Assembly: GCA_021414205.1 (NCBI GenBank)
Contig: JAIOOW010000002.1
Location: 124,001 to 188,000 of the forward strand
Direction: 5' to 3'
DNA length: 64,000 bases
DNA from: Candidatus Anderseniibacteriota bacterium
GTDB lineage: Bacteria; Patescibacteria; Andersenbacteria; UBA10190
The notes under the pieces are model-generated. The model did no database searches. It saw only the letters and a list, made by a program, of their open reading frames with translations, and had not been told where the DNA came from. Positions 1 to 7,526 of the stretch are shown here, piece after piece. A program made the translations under genes and the position numbers. Positions within the stretch are counted from its first letter, which is position 1. Every line of letters begins with the position of its first letter.

Positions 1-199
1 TCCATACTTTTCCGCTTCGCTTTGCATGGCGAGTAACAGCGCGGCGAGCAGCTTCTAGCTGGCGCGCAGAAATCCATCGGCTTTCCATCGCTTTCAACCC
101 ATACTGTCCGAAATCAACAGAAAGAGAACCTTTGGAAGCTCCGCGAACGGACCCCTTTTGGTGCTTTCGATGTTTTACTTTTCGAGGAATAAATGCCAT
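1..199 (-). CDS. rplP: Ribosomal protein uL16, N-terminal part (cut by window edge)
   Basis: The reverse strand reads MAFIPRKVKHRKHQKGSVRG and continues through GQYGLKAMESRWISARQLEAA, which matches the N-terminus of uL16 with its basic start and W-I-(S/T)-x-R-Q-(L/I)-E-A-A-R block. Only about 66 codons are inside the window; the C-terminus lies beyond base 1. It begins 10 nt after the rpsC stop, so it is the next gene of the S10 operon. uL16 is a 50S protein near the peptidyl-transferase centre and A-site tRNA. No SD is visible before the ATG. Confidence 0.93.
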   Translation of the reverse strand, partial: MAFIPRKVKHRKHQKGSVRGASKGSLSVDFGQYGLKAMESRWISARQLEAARRAVTRHAKRSGKVW

Positions 200-209
200 A
201 TCAGTTCAA

Positions 210-950
210 TTATTTCTTCACCTTATCAGCCAAAGACGGACGAGTGCGTCGAGGCACAGCCTTTTCTTTCACTGGCGCACCGATAGCCTCTCCTGGCTTA
301 TCAGTATTTTCCGTTTCATACTCACCTCTGTTAATCCACACCTTTACTCCGATTGTTCCGAATGTGGTAAATGCTGTTTTTGTAGCATATGAAATATCTG
401 CTCTGAATGTGTGCAATGGAACATTTCCATCTGCAAGCCATTCTCTACGAGCGATATCAGCACCATTAAGGCGTCCAGCAATCGCGATACGCACTCCGCG
501 CGCACCTGCCTGCATAGAACGCTGCACAGATTGCTTCAACACTCTCCTATAGGGCATACGTCGCTCAATCTGATCAACTACTTGAGTTGCAACAGCAGTT
601 GCGTCAGTGTCCGGATTTCGAACCTCTTGAACGTTAATGCGTACACGGATCTCGTTACCCAAAAACTTCTTCAAATCTTTTTGAATTTTTTCGATTCCGC
701 TTCCGCCTCGGCCGATTACCATTGCAGGACGAGACGTGTGCACGGTAAGAGCAATTTCCTTTGCTTGTCGCACAACTTCAACTCGAGAAATAGATGCTGA
801 TCGCAAGCTTTTCTTTAAATACGTTCGGATCTTAACATCCTGAATCAAGTTCGTACTGAAATCTTTTGGATTATCTGAAAACCACTTCGCATCCCAGTTA
901 TGGAGAATGTTACCGATTCGTAATATATTTGGATTTGTTTTTCGTCCCAT
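210..950 (-). CDS. rpsC: 30S ribosomal protein uS3
   Basis: 246 aa, close to the usual bacterial uS3 length. It starts MGRKTNPNILRIG, has a type-II KH domain with the GxxG loop in VIGRGGSGIEKIQ (about residues 78-90), and the conserved GARGVRIAIAGRLNGADIAR block near residue 150. uS3 lines the mRNA entry channel and has helicase activity with uS4. It lies between rplV and rplP in conventional S10 order. The start follows a short AT-rich gap without SD, ending in CCTATG. The last 40 residues form a charged tail ending in KVKK. Confidence 0.97.
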   Translation of the reverse strand: MGRKTNPNILRIGNILHNWDAKWFSDNPKDFSTNLIQDVKIRTYLKKSLRSASISRVEVVRQAKEIALTVHTSRPAMVIGRGGSGIEKIQKDLKKFLGNEIRVRINVQEVRNPDTDATAVATQVVDQIERRMPYRRVLKQSVQRSMQAGARGVRIAIAGRLNGADIARREWLADGNVPLHTFRADISYATKTAFTTFGTIGVKVWINRGEYETENTDKPGEAIGAPVKEKAVPRRTRPSLADKVKK

Positions 951-972
951 AGGAAATTATATAGTCTAGATA

Positions 973-1563
973 TTATCCAATACTCTTTCTGCGATGTGTC
1001 TTCTTGTCCCCACCCTTTTGATTCATTTTAATCTTACCTGATGCTAACTGCTTTTTGTCTTGAATAGTTTCAACACTGCGTTCTTCCGTCGCATCATGTT
1101 TATGTAAATGCTCCTCAGAAACCACTTGCTCTTCTTCCTGCTCCTTCTGCTGGGATTGCATAAATTCATTTGCAGAAACAGTCTTAATAGATTCAGCTTT
1201 CTTGGCTTTCTTCGTGTCTGCTTTTACAACAGCGTCGCCCTCTACTACAACCGTAACATGAGCAGTGCGCTTTAAAATGGCATGAGCCATACCCTTGGAA
1301 ACAGGGTTGAATCGCTTCATTACCAATCCTTGATTAATAAGAACGCTAGAAATTTTCAAACTGTTCTTATCAAGTTCGTGCGTATTTACAGCATTCGCAA
1401 CAGCGCTTTTTACTACATGCAATAAAATTTCAGGAGCTTTGCCTGTAGCAAACATAAGCTGGCTGATTGCCCTATCTGATGCCATTCCTTGAACCAACCG
1501 TGCGTATGGACGGATTTTTCGAGGAGACATTCGAGCGTGTTTTTGTGTAGCAGAAACTTTCAT
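973..1563 (-). CDS. rplV: 50S ribosomal protein uL22 with long C-terminal extension
   Basis: Residues 1-110 are a standard uL22 (MKVSATQKHARMSPRKIRPYARLVQGM, later NQGLVMKRFNPVSKGMAH with the beta-hairpin region that reaches the exit tunnel). The protein is 196 aa, whereas bacterial uL22 is usually about 110. The extra 85 residues are low-complexity and charged, rich in Gln, Glu, Lys and His (QSQQKEQEEEQVVSEEHLH), ending in a basic patch KKTHRRKSIG. The tail should lie on the ribosome surface near the tunnel exit. Six nt separate it from rpsS. Confidence 0.95.
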   Translation of the reverse strand: MKVSATQKHARMSPRKIRPYARLVQGMASDRAISQLMFATGKAPEILLHVVKSAVANAVNTHELDKNSLKISSVLINQGLVMKRFNPVSKGMAHAILKRTAHVTVVVEGDAVVKADTKKAKKAESIKTVSANEFMQSQQKEQEEEQVVSEEHLHKHDATEERSVETIQDKKQLASGKIKMNQKGGDKKTHRRKSIG

Positions 1564-1569
1564 AGGAGA

Positions 1570-1881
1570 TTATTTCTTAGCAGCTGCTGAAGCTGCCTTA
1601 GGAGCAGATTCAACTTCCTTTTGAAGCTTTCCACCATGTCGAACAAATTTTCGAGTCATTGAAAATTCTCCGAGCTTATGACCAACCATATCCTCAGTGA
1701 TCATTACCGGAATATGTTCTTTTCCATTATGCACGCCAAATCGAAAACCAACCATCTCCGGGAAAATAGTGGATCTGCGGCTCCATGTCTTAATAACAGT
1801 GCGGTCGCCCTGTTTCAAATTCTTCACTTTTGCTAGCAAGTGAGCGTCAATGAATGGTCCTTTTTTAAGTGATCGTGACAT
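1570..1881 (-). CDS. rpsS: 30S ribosomal protein uS19
   Basis: 103 aa. MSRSLKKGPFIDAHLLAKV and the motif WSRRSTIFPEMVGF...VHNGKEHIPV...DMVGHKLGEF are diagnostic for uS19, which sits in the 30S head and contacts uS13 and A-site tRNA. It is 6 nt from rplB and 6 nt from rplV in the S10 operon. The C-terminus carries a short Ala/Lys tail (APKAASAAAKK). The start context is AACCTATTATG, without SD. Confidence 0.97.
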   Translation of the reverse strand: MSRSLKKGPFIDAHLLAKVKNLKQGDRTVIKTWSRRSTIFPEMVGFRFGVHNGKEHIPVMITEDMVGHKLGEFSMTRKFVRHGGKLQKEVESAPKAASAAAKK

Positions 1882-1887
1882 AATAGG

Positions 1888-2730
1888 TTATTTTTTCTTC
1901 TTACTCTTTCTTCGTTCTAATATAAATTGATTCGAATACCTGTTCGGCTTGCGAGTCTTAACTCCGTTCGCATGCTTTCCCCATTTCGTCTTTGGGTACT
2001 TCAATCCAATAGACTGAGCACCTTCTCCACCTCCATGAGGATGGTCAACGGGGTTCATTACTTTTCCTCGTACGTTCGGACGCTTTCCAAGGCGACGATT
2101 TCGACCAGCTGAACCAATTGTTTGGAGACGCCAATCTGGATTGCTAACCGAGCCAATTGTGGCATAACATTCCTTAGAAATCAAGCGAACCTCTCCTGAT
2201 GCCATCTTAATCTGAGCATGATCACCCTGCACGTCCATCACCATTCCATATGATCCTGCGGATCGGAATAAGATTCCGCCTCGGCCAGGCATAATTTCTA
2301 CATTGTGCACAGAAAGCCCTGGTGTTACGTTCTTTAATTGCATACGGTTACCGTCTTTTTCCGGGGTCTTTTCATCGGCAATCATCATAGATCCTTCAAC
2401 GGCGCCTGCCCACGCAAGAACGTATCTGCGCTCTCCATCCTTATACACAATGCGCGCAAGATATGCCGATCGGTTTGGATCGAATTCAACGTGCTCCACT
2501 CGCCCAGGAATGCCAAGCTTTTCTTGTCCAAAATCTACCATACGAACAGCTCGCTTCACTCCGCCTCCGCGATGTCGTGTCGTAATCTTTCCAGCACTTC
2601 CACGTCCGCTTGTAGCAGTCTTCTTTGTAAGCTTCGCCTTCATCGGCTCACCGCGATACAGATCCGTTCGGTCTACGATCGATGCTTTCTTACGAGCTCC
2701 GCGACTTGATTTGTAATGTTTAATAGGCAT
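1888..2730 (-). CDS. rplB: 50S ribosomal protein uL2
   Basis: 280 aa, normal family length. It contains RHRGGGVKRAVRMVDF, the SH3-like RNA-binding core, and the peptidyl-transferase loop GKVMNPVDHPHGGGEGA with the conserved His implicated in 50S activity. The C-terminal KPNRYSNQFILERRKSKKKK is typical. It lies between rplW and rpsS in the S10 operon, with 3-6 nt gaps. The start codon is preceded by CATAACCT with no SD. Confidence 0.98.
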   Translation of the reverse strand: MPIKHYKSSRGARKKASIVDRTDLYRGEPMKAKLTKKTATSGRGSAGKITTRHRGGGVKRAVRMVDFGQEKLGIPGRVEHVEFDPNRSAYLARIVYKDGERRYVLAWAGAVEGSMMIADEKTPEKDGNRMQLKNVTPGLSVHNVEIMPGRGGILFRSAGSYGMVMDVQGDHAQIKMASGEVRLISKECYATIGSVSNPDWRLQTIGSAGRNRRLGKRPNVRGKVMNPVDHPHGGGEGAQSIGLKYPKTKWGKHANGVKTRKPNRYSNQFILERRKSKKKK

Positions 2731-2733
2731 AGG

Positions 2734-3141
2734 TTATGCGTGAGATACAACAGCTTGAATATTATCAACTTTTACGTATGCCTTTTTGAACTTATTCGTA
2801 ACACCTTCCGTAATCCCTCTTCGGCGAATACGAGGATGAGACAATGCGGTTCGTACAGCAAGTACATGAACGCCATATGTAGCTTCTACCACGCTCGTGA
2901 TTTGAGACTTCGTAACATGCGGAAGCACTTTGAATACAGCAGTTCCTTGCGTCTGTTGCATAATGCCTTTTTCGGAAACGACTTCCGTAAGACCGATTAA
3001 GCCAGTAGATAGCGCATGAGTATCAACAGGTGCTTTCTTTTTCTTTGCAGAATCAGCAACTGATTTCAGTTTCTTGTTTCGTACGGGAGCTTTTTTAGCG
3101 TCTTTCCCGAGAATTCGTTTTGATAGTGTAAGAAGTGACAT
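2734..3141 (-). CDS. rplW: 50S ribosomal protein uL23 with N-terminal extension
   Basis: 135 aa with the start at MSLLTLSKRILG. An upstream in-frame start at 3162 would overlap rplD by 13 nt; the start at 3141 lies 8 nt after the rplD stop, like its neighbours, and is preferred. Residues 50-135 match uL23 (TGLIGLTEVVSEKGIM, YGVHVLAVRTA, GVTNKFKKAYVKVD). The first 48 residues are a Lys/Ala-rich extension not seen in short uL23s. uL23 is the docking site for SRP and trigger factor at the tunnel exit, so extra basic residues there are notable beside the extended uL22. Confidence 0.94.
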   Translation of the reverse strand: MSLLTLSKRILGKDAKKAPVRNKKLKSVADSAKKKKAPVDTHALSTGLIGLTEVVSEKGIMQQTQGTAVFKVLPHVTKSQITSVVEATYGVHVLAVRTALSHPRIRRRGITEGVTNKFKKAYVKVDNIQAVVSHA

Positions 3142-3149
3142 AGGGCCGG

Positions 3150-3788
3150 TTATATTGAGCAACGATTTTCAATGATAGGAAGAGCTGTTTCATCAACCCA
3201 CACTTCATGAGCGGATACGATATCAGACAACAGCACCTTGTGCGCATATCGAACATGCACTGTAGGCACGTTGCGCATTGCGCGCTCTACTTGCTTGTGA
3301 GACTCATCAAGAATGATCAAGAGCCCAGCTTTGCCAGCAATGTCTTTTGCAACATCTTTCGTCTTTACCGGCATATCCTTTGGCAATCGCATAATCATCA
3401 TCGATTCATTCTTTACATGCATTGCAAGCACTCCTGAAAATGCGCGTCGTCGTTCCTTGAGCTGTGTTTTTCGAACAGTCGGCTTGATACTTCGTGGTCC
3501 AAATGTAATTCCACCGCCAACCCAAATAGGAGATCGAGTTGATCCGTGTCGAGATCGTCCTGTTCCTTTTTGCTTCCACGGCTTTCGTCCTCCGCCTTGT
3601 ACCTCAGAACGTTCTTTTGTGTGCGCCTTTCGAATACGCATTCGCTTGCTTGTAGTATGAATTGCTCGCGCAATTAATTCCGGAGTATCAACACCAATAA
3701 TGTATGCAGGAATAGCAACCGTGTCCTTAGAAGCTTTGGATCCAAGTTCTCGTACTGGCAACGTTTTTGTTGTAGTTTTGGTAGCCAT
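3150..3788 (-). CDS. rplD: 50S ribosomal protein uL4
   Basis: 212 aa. The conserved tunnel loop reads GGGRKPWKQKGTGRSRHGSTR (about residues 66-86), followed by SPIWVGGGITFGP. uL4 binds 23S rRNA and lines the exit tunnel; in E. coli it also represses the S10 operon, but no equivalent leader can be proven here. It starts 2 nt after the rplC stop. The first 20 residues (MATKTTTKTLPVRELGSKA) form a short extension. Confidence 0.96.
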   Translation of the reverse strand: MATKTTTKTLPVRELGSKASKDTVAIPAYIIGVDTPELIARAIHTTSKRMRIRKAHTKERSEVQGGGRKPWKQKGTGRSRHGSTRSPIWVGGGITFGPRSIKPTVRKTQLKERRRAFSGVLAMHVKNESMMIMRLPKDMPVKTKDVAKDIAGKAGLLIILDESHKQVERAMRNVPTVHVRYAHKVLLSDIVSAHEVWVDETALPIIENRCSI

Positions 3789-3790
3789 AA

Positions 3791-4399
3791 TTATTTCGAT
3801 TCAATACCACGGATAGAAACGATGCTGCCGCGCGGCCCTGGCACTGCGCCTTTCACAGCAACAAGATTGTGCTCAGCATCAACCTGCACAATTTCCAAAT
3901 TCTTTACGGTTACCTGATCAGCACCCATTCGGCCTGCCATGCGTCGTCCTTTTACTACGTGCTGCGGGAATCGACCTCCGATAGAACCTGGTCGGCGAAG
4001 TACGTGTCTATGACCGTGAGATGCTGGACCTCCTGCAAAATGATGACGCTTTACCACACCCTGATTTCCTTTTCCTTTTGAAACGCCAGTTACTTCGATT
4101 GCATCGCCTTGTGCAAATTGGTCAACACCAACAGATTCGATATCTGCAGGAAATTCTCCTTTAAATTCTTCTCGTTTTGCGAACACTTCTTTATATGCGT
4201 TCGGGGTTCGCTTCTCTCCAAGTTTCGCTCCCTCTTTCTTTGGGAGTGCTAATTGGACAGCAGCGTATCCATCTTTTTCTACTGTTCTGCGAATAGTAAC
4301 GGTATTAGGAAGCGCGGAAATTAGGGTAACAGGAATAACATCTCCTTCGGGAGAGAATACCTGAGACATGCCGATTTTTCGTCCTAGAAGCGCTTTCAT
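3791..4399 (-). CDS. rplC: 50S ribosomal protein uL3
   Basis: 202 aa, typical for bacteria. It starts MKALLGRKIGMSQVFSPEG and carries the conserved GKGNQGVVKRHHFAGGPASHG stretch and GSIGGRFPQHVVKGRRMAGRMG. The Gln after RRFP that PrmB methylates in proteobacteria corresponds to FPQHV here. It is the first gene of this S10 transcription unit, because rpsJ is separated from it by about 1.4 kb of unrelated small genes. A promoter candidate and a leader of about 90 nt precede it. Confidence 0.97.
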   Translation of the reverse strand: MKALLGRKIGMSQVFSPEGDVIPVTLISALPNTVTIRRTVEKDGYAAVQLALPKKEGAKLGEKRTPNAYKEVFAKREEFKGEFPADIESVGVDQFAQGDAIEVTGVSKGKGNQGVVKRHHFAGGPASHGHRHVLRRPGSIGGRFPQHVVKGRRMAGRMGADQVTVKNLEIVQVDAEHNLVAVKGAVPGPRGSIVSIRGIESK

Positions 4400-4492
4400 A
4401 ATGTGTTACTCGCATGGAGCTGAAAATAAAAAAGCTTATGTAATTAAAAGCTTATAAAACGACTTTCCCACACCTAAGCACGGGTATTTGTC
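4400..4492 (-). promoter_or_regulatory. 5' leader of the rplC operon with AAGCTT repeats
   Basis: Between the predicted start of transcription near 4486 and the rplC ATG there is an untranslated leader of about 85-90 nt. It contains AAAAGCTTAT twice, in direct repeat, around 4430-4457. Each copy contains the palindrome AAGCTT, so alternative hairpins are possible. S10 operon leaders in other bacteria are regulatory, but this one shows no recognisable uL4 site. Confidence 0.4.
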
Positions 4493-4521
4493 AGGATAGA
4501 ACATGCTCAGAAAAAAGTCAA
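4493..4521 (-). promoter_or_regulatory. Promoter candidate for the rplC operon
   Basis: On the reverse strand TTGACT (4516-4521), a 17-nt spacer and TATCCT (4493-4498) form a sigma-70-type pair. It sits directly after the terminator of the upstream cassette gene. Confidence 0.5.
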
Positions 4522-4564
4522 AGAAAAAAGGGGTGAATTGGGCAAATCGCTGCACCAACCACCC
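4520..4564 (-). terminator. Rho-independent terminator after the 118-aa membrane protein gene
   Basis: Reverse strand: a stem pairing GGGTG with CACCC and TTGG with CCAA closes a loop of about 13 nt and is followed by CTTTTTTCTTTG. It ends the 4572-5046 cassette just before the rplC promoter. Confidence 0.7.
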
Positions 4565-4571
4565 ATTGTAC

Positions 4572-4928
4572 TCAAGAGAGCTCATCTGCATGCCCAGAGG
4601 TACCCCTAAACACGACTACATGGAGTATCTTACCTGGCGGATCCCGAACAAGCCAAAAGCGTTGGCCTACTAGAGGACAAGACTCTGTCATCCCCTTCCA
4701 AATCACCCACTCCTTATGTATCTCTCGTGGATCTTGAAGCGATGCACGATACACCACTACACCACGCGCCCATAATCGATCAGCAATATAGCACTGACCA
4801 CTTACAAGCTCTGTTGGCATAATTGACTTCTGCACCCCGCGAGATCTAGGAATAACTACTACTAGAAAGAGTAGAAAAACCGGAATAAAAACCAACCAAG
4901 CAATAATCAAGAACTTAACAATCAGCAT
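4572..4928 (-). CDS. Small membrane-anchored protein, unknown family
   Basis: 118 aa with ATG at 4928, chosen because AAAGGA lies 9 nt upstream; the longer frame back to a TTG at 4967 has no SD. One strong N-terminal membrane segment (LIVKFLIIAWLVFIPVFLLF) is followed by a soluble domain of about 90 residues with two Cys and several Trp (WARGVVVYRAS, VIWKGMTESCPLVGQ, FWLVRDPPGKILHVVVF). The soluble part is probably outside the membrane. I recognise no family. It overlaps the preceding 43-aa ORF by 14 nt, suggesting translational coupling. This cassette sits inside the ribosomal region. Confidence 0.72.
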   Translation of the reverse strand: MLIVKFLIIAWLVFIPVFLLFLVVVIPRSRGVQKSIMPTELVSGQCYIADRLWARGVVVYRASLQDPREIHKEWVIWKGMTESCPLVGQRFWLVRDPPGKILHVVVFRGTSGHADELS

Positions 4929-5046
4929 CGCTATTCTTCCTTTCGAAATACTTATCTTTTCGGACAAGAGCCCAGAAAAGAATCAAGGGGAACGCCAATG
5001 GCCAGATCCTAAACAAAAAATCAAGCGTATCTTCATCGATCTCCAT
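4915..5046 (-). CDS. 43-aa predicted membrane peptide
   Basis: Short ORF beginning MEIDEDTLDFLFRIWPLAF and ending in ERKNSDADC. An acidic N-terminus is followed by a hydrophobic helix (FRIWPLAFPLILFWALV) and a basic tail, so it is a plausible single-pass membrane peptide. GAGGGAG lies 9 nt before the ATG, a consensus promoter lies 72 nt upstream, and the stop is embedded in the start region of the next gene. Its hydrophobic pattern and SD make it likely to be translated. Confidence 0.6.
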   Translation of the reverse strand: MEIDEDTLDFLFRIWPLAFPLILFWALVRKDKYFERKNSDADC

Positions 5047-5117
5047 GATCTCATACTCCCTCTTCTTGAGGATAAAACGAGCTATTTGCACATATACCCG
5101 TTGTATATTGCTATATC

Positions 5118-5146
5118 ATAATATATTAAAAAGTATTAATTGTCAA
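5118..5146 (-). promoter_or_regulatory. Consensus sigma-70 promoter of the 43-aa/118-aa cassette
   Basis: Reverse strand TTGACA (5141-5146), 17-nt spacer, TATTAT (5118-5123). Predicted start of transcription is near 5111, giving a leader of about 65 nt before the 43-aa ORF. Confidence 0.75.
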
Positions 5147-5157
5147 GTATTGATAGA

Positions 5158-5198
5158 TAAAAAAACGGCAGTCGAATCACGAAGTGAAACAACTGCCG
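5158..5198 (-). terminator. Rho-independent terminator of the 129-aa gene
   Basis: Reverse strand CGGCAGT and ACTGCCG pair, with an inner TTTCAC/GTGAT stem, followed by seven T. It separates two neighbouring single-unit cassettes. Confidence 0.8.
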
Positions 5199-5218
5199 AA
5201 AAAGAGCTGTCCGCTATC

Positions 5219-5608
5219 CTACTTCACAAGAAGCCCCGTAGACGGATCTGCAAATCGCTCGAATAAACATTTCTGAGAAACCTCTTCTCCATTGGAAAGC
5301 GGAACAAAAGCCCCGGAACCATTCGGGCAAAACTCGCGACGGATGTGTTCCGGAATTCCTTCTCGCAGTACTGCCAACCAGATTTCTCCGCCAACAGTCA
5401 CAACGACAAACTTACCATTATTATATCCGGAACTTCCAAGTTCGTTCTGTCGAACCTTTTCACCAATAACATACTCGGGAGATCCTTTGTGACCGTAGAC
5501 CTGAAGGCCAGTCACGTGGACAAAGCCGGCATGACGGAGAGTTTCTCTTTGCTCTTGCGTCGTCGGCGTTCCTTGAAAAATGGTGAATTGCTCAGTTGAA
5601 ACGGACAT
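5219..5608 (-). CDS. Orphan 129-aa protein, unknown function
   Basis: Starts MSVSTEQFTIFQGTPTTQEQ. It has no membrane segment and looks like a compact soluble domain (HVTGLQVYGHKGSPEYVIGE, NNGKFVVVTVGGEIWLAVLREGIP). The start is fixed by AAGGAG 6 nt upstream. It forms a complete cassette: consensus promoter, 88-nt leader with an 11-nt direct repeat, one gene, terminator. This cassette lies between rpsJ and rplC, which are adjacent in most bacteria. No family recognised. Confidence 0.78.
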   Translation of the reverse strand: MSVSTEQFTIFQGTPTTQEQRETLRHAGFVHVTGLQVYGHKGSPEYVIGEKVRQNELGSSGYNNGKFVVVTVGGEIWLAVLREGIPEHIRREFCPNGSGAFVPLSNGEEVSQKCLFERFADPSTGLLVK

Positions 5609-5696
5609 CTGTTACTCCTTCGCGCCTGCTGGCACTTCTAGCATACTTAAGCCCAAGACGGTTACCTGCTGGCACCCTATGCACTTCTCAAGCTCG
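5609..5696 (-). promoter_or_regulatory. Leader with a repeated GTGCCAGCAGG element
   Basis: The predicted 5' UTR contains GTGCCAGCAGG twice (5625-5635 and 5665-5675, 40 nt apart), the proximal copy ending about 4 nt upstream of the AAGGAG SD. Repeats at this spacing could bind a regulator or form alternative structures. Confidence 0.45.
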
Positions 5697-5702
5697 ATTG
5701 CA

Positions 5703-5730
5703 ATTATACATAATTATATAAATTTGTCAA
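5703..5730 (-). promoter_or_regulatory. Consensus promoter of the 129-aa gene
   Basis: Reverse strand TTGACA (5725-5730), 16-nt spacer, TATAAT (5703-5708): both hexamers are perfect consensus. Confidence 0.82.
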
Positions 5731-5757
5731 CTATTTATATAAAAAAATCCAGATAAC

Positions 5758-5784
5758 AAAAGACCCCTTTCTAAGGGGTCTTTT
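5758..5784 (-). terminator. Strong terminator after rpsJ
   Basis: Perfect 12-bp inverted repeat AAAAGACCCCTT with loop TCT. It closes the tuf-rpsJ unit and separates it from rplC. Confidence 0.9.
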
Positions 5785-5802
5785 GAGTGGCTTTTACGCC
5801 TA

Positions 5803-6147
5803 CTAGACAGTCTTCATTGATACATCCACTCCTGCCGGTAAGTTAAGACTCATGAGAGTATCAACTGTTCGGGGTGTAGCCTGTACAATGTCGATCAATC
5901 GCTTATGTACTCGGATCTCATATTGATCTCGTGCGTTCTTGTGAACGAACGTAGATCGGTTCACCGTGTACTTTTTCTTCGCAGTAGGAAGAGGGGTTGG
6001 ACCGGCAACTTTCGCGCCGTCCCGCTCCACCGCATCCATAATCTGCTTTGCAGACTGATCGATCAACTTGTGATCGTATGCCTTCAGCTTGATCCGAATC
6101 TTCGGAACAGCTACTGGCGCTTCAGATTGTTTGGTAGCGTCGCTCAT
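5803..6147 (-). CDS. rpsJ: 30S ribosomal protein uS10
   Basis: 114 aa, slightly longer than the usual 102 because of an N-terminal extension (MSDATKQSEAPVAVPK). The core KIRIKLKAYDHKLIDQSAKQ, GPTPLPTAKKKYTVNRSTFV, and the C-terminal LMSLNLPAGVDVSMKTV are diagnostic. uS10 (NusE) also joins transcription antitermination complexes. The stop of tuf overlaps the start by one base (TAATG), so tuf and rpsJ are one unit. A strong terminator follows, cutting rpsJ off from rplC. Confidence 0.97.
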   Translation of the reverse strand: MSDATKQSEAPVAVPKIRIKLKAYDHKLIDQSAKQIMDAVERDGAKVAGPTPLPTAKKKYTVNRSTFVHKNARDQYEIRVHKRLIDIVQATPRTVDTLMSLNLPAGVDVSMKTV

Positions 6148-7343
6148 TATTCAATGATTTTTGTAACAACTCCGGCACCAACGGTTCGTCCACCTTCTCG
6201 GATAGCGAATCGCATTCCGTCTTCCATCGCAACCTTTGAACCAAGTTCAACAGTGATTGAGATAGTGTCGCCTGGCATTACCATCTCTGTTCCTTCAGCC
6301 AAGAATACTTCTCCAGTTACGTCCGTTGTTCGGATGTAGAACTGTGGCTTGTATCCCTTAAAGAATGGAGTGTGGCGTCCGCCTTCGTCTTTTGTAAGAA
6401 CGTATACTTCAGCTTCGAACTTCTTGTGAGGGTTGATAGAACCTGGCTTTGCAACAACCTGTCCTCGTTCAACGTCTTCTTTCTTCAAGCCTCGAAGAAG
6501 AACACCGGCATTGTCTCCAGCTCGTCCTTCATCTAATTGCTTGTTGAACATTTCGATACCGATAATTGTTGTCTTCTGCGTGTCGCGGATTCCAACGATT
6601 TCAGCTTCGTCTCCAACTTTGATAAGTCCTCGTTCGATTCGACCAGTAACCACAGTTCCTCGACCCTCAATAGAGAACACGTCCTCGATTGGAAGCAAGA
6701 ATGGTTTGTCTACATCTCGAACTGGTTCTGGAATTGCTTCATCCAATGCTTGGATCAAGTCAAGAATAGGCTTAGCATCTGGATCGTTCAAATCCTTTGA
6801 AACCAATGCCTTTGTAGCAGATCCGCGAATGATTCGCGTATTAGCTCCATCGTATTCGTACTTTGTAAGCACGTCTCGGATTTCTTCCTCAACGAGGTCG
6901 ATAAGTTCCGGATCATCAACAAGGTCAACCTTGTTTAAGAATACAACGATGTTAGAAACACCTACCTGACGAGCCAAGAGAATGTGTTCTCGAGTTTGCG
7001 GCATCGGACCATCCGTTGCAGCTACTACGAGAATTGCTCCATCCATCTGAGCAGCACCGGTAATCATGTTTTTGATGTAGTCGGCGTGGCCTGGGCAGTC
7101 TACGTGTGCATAGTGTCTGTTGTCAGACTCATATTCACAGTGAGCGGTGGAAATTGTAATTCCACGAGCCTTAGATTCTGGAGATTTATCGAGATCATCG
7201 ATAGACATCACCTTTTTAACTCCGCCCTTCATGTTCATCACATGCAGGATTGCAGCAGTCGTGGTCGTCTTTCCATGGTCAACGTGACCAATGGTACCTA
7301 CGTTCACGTGCGGCTTGTTTCGTACGAATTTTTCAACAGCCAT
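6147..7343 (-). CDS. tuf: Elongation factor Tu
   Basis: 398 aa. GTPase motifs are intact: G1 GHVDHGKTT, switch I RGITISTAHCEY, G3 DCPGHADYIKNM, G4 NKVDLVDD, G5 GSATKAL. The beta-barrel domains 2 and 3 follow (EDVFSIEGRGTVVTGRIERG; PHKKFEAEVYVLTKDEGGRHTPFF). It delivers aminoacyl-tRNA to the ribosome. Unlike most bacteria, tuf is separated from fusA by two orphan genes with their own promoters. It has its own promoter and a leader of about 105 nt, and is co-transcribed with rpsJ. Confidence 0.99.
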   Translation of the reverse strand: MAVEKFVRNKPHVNVGTIGHVDHGKTTTTAAILHVMNMKGGVKKVMSIDDLDKSPESKARGITISTAHCEYESDNRHYAHVDCPGHADYIKNMITGAAQMDGAILVVAATDGPMPQTREHILLARQVGVSNIVVFLNKVDLVDDPELIDLVEEEIRDVLTKYEYDGANTRIIRGSATKALVSKDLNDPDAKPILDLIQALDEAIPEPVRDVDKPFLLPIEDVFSIEGRGTVVTGRIERGLIKVGDEAEIVGIRDTQKTTIIGIEMFNKQLDEGRAGDNAGVLLRGLKKEDVERGQVVAKPGSINPHKKFEAEVYVLTKDEGGRHTPFFKGYKPQFYIRTTDVTGEVFLAEGTEMVMPGDTISITVELGSKVAMEDGMRFAIREGGRTVGAGVVTKIIE

Positions 7344-7454
7344 AGGCTTAAAGTACTTAGAAATAAAATAATAAAATGCCCTCTGGCGTTTTATCCAGTT
7401 ATTTTTCTTCCCTACAAAAAGAGCAGAAAAACAACCGCCTCAAGGTCGTATATA

Positions 7455-7483
7455 TTTGTACCAGAAGATAGTTTGCAAGTCAA
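7455..7483 (-). promoter_or_regulatory. Promoter candidate for tuf-rpsJ
   Basis: Reverse strand TTGACT (7478-7483), 17-nt spacer, TACAAA (7455-7460), immediately after the terminator of the upstream gene. A TATATA directly downstream is an alternative -10. The leader is about 105 nt and has no obvious SD before the tuf ATG. Confidence 0.55.
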
Positions 7484-7523
7484 TAATAAAAAAGGGCCGG
7501 ATGAGTATGCACTCAAACGGCCG
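7484..7523 (-). terminator. Terminator of the HELRH-motif gene
   Basis: Reverse strand GGCCG...CGGCC stem with inner TGAGT/ACTCA pairing and loop GCAT, followed by CTTTTTTATT. Confidence 0.8.
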
Positions 7524-7526
7524 CTA

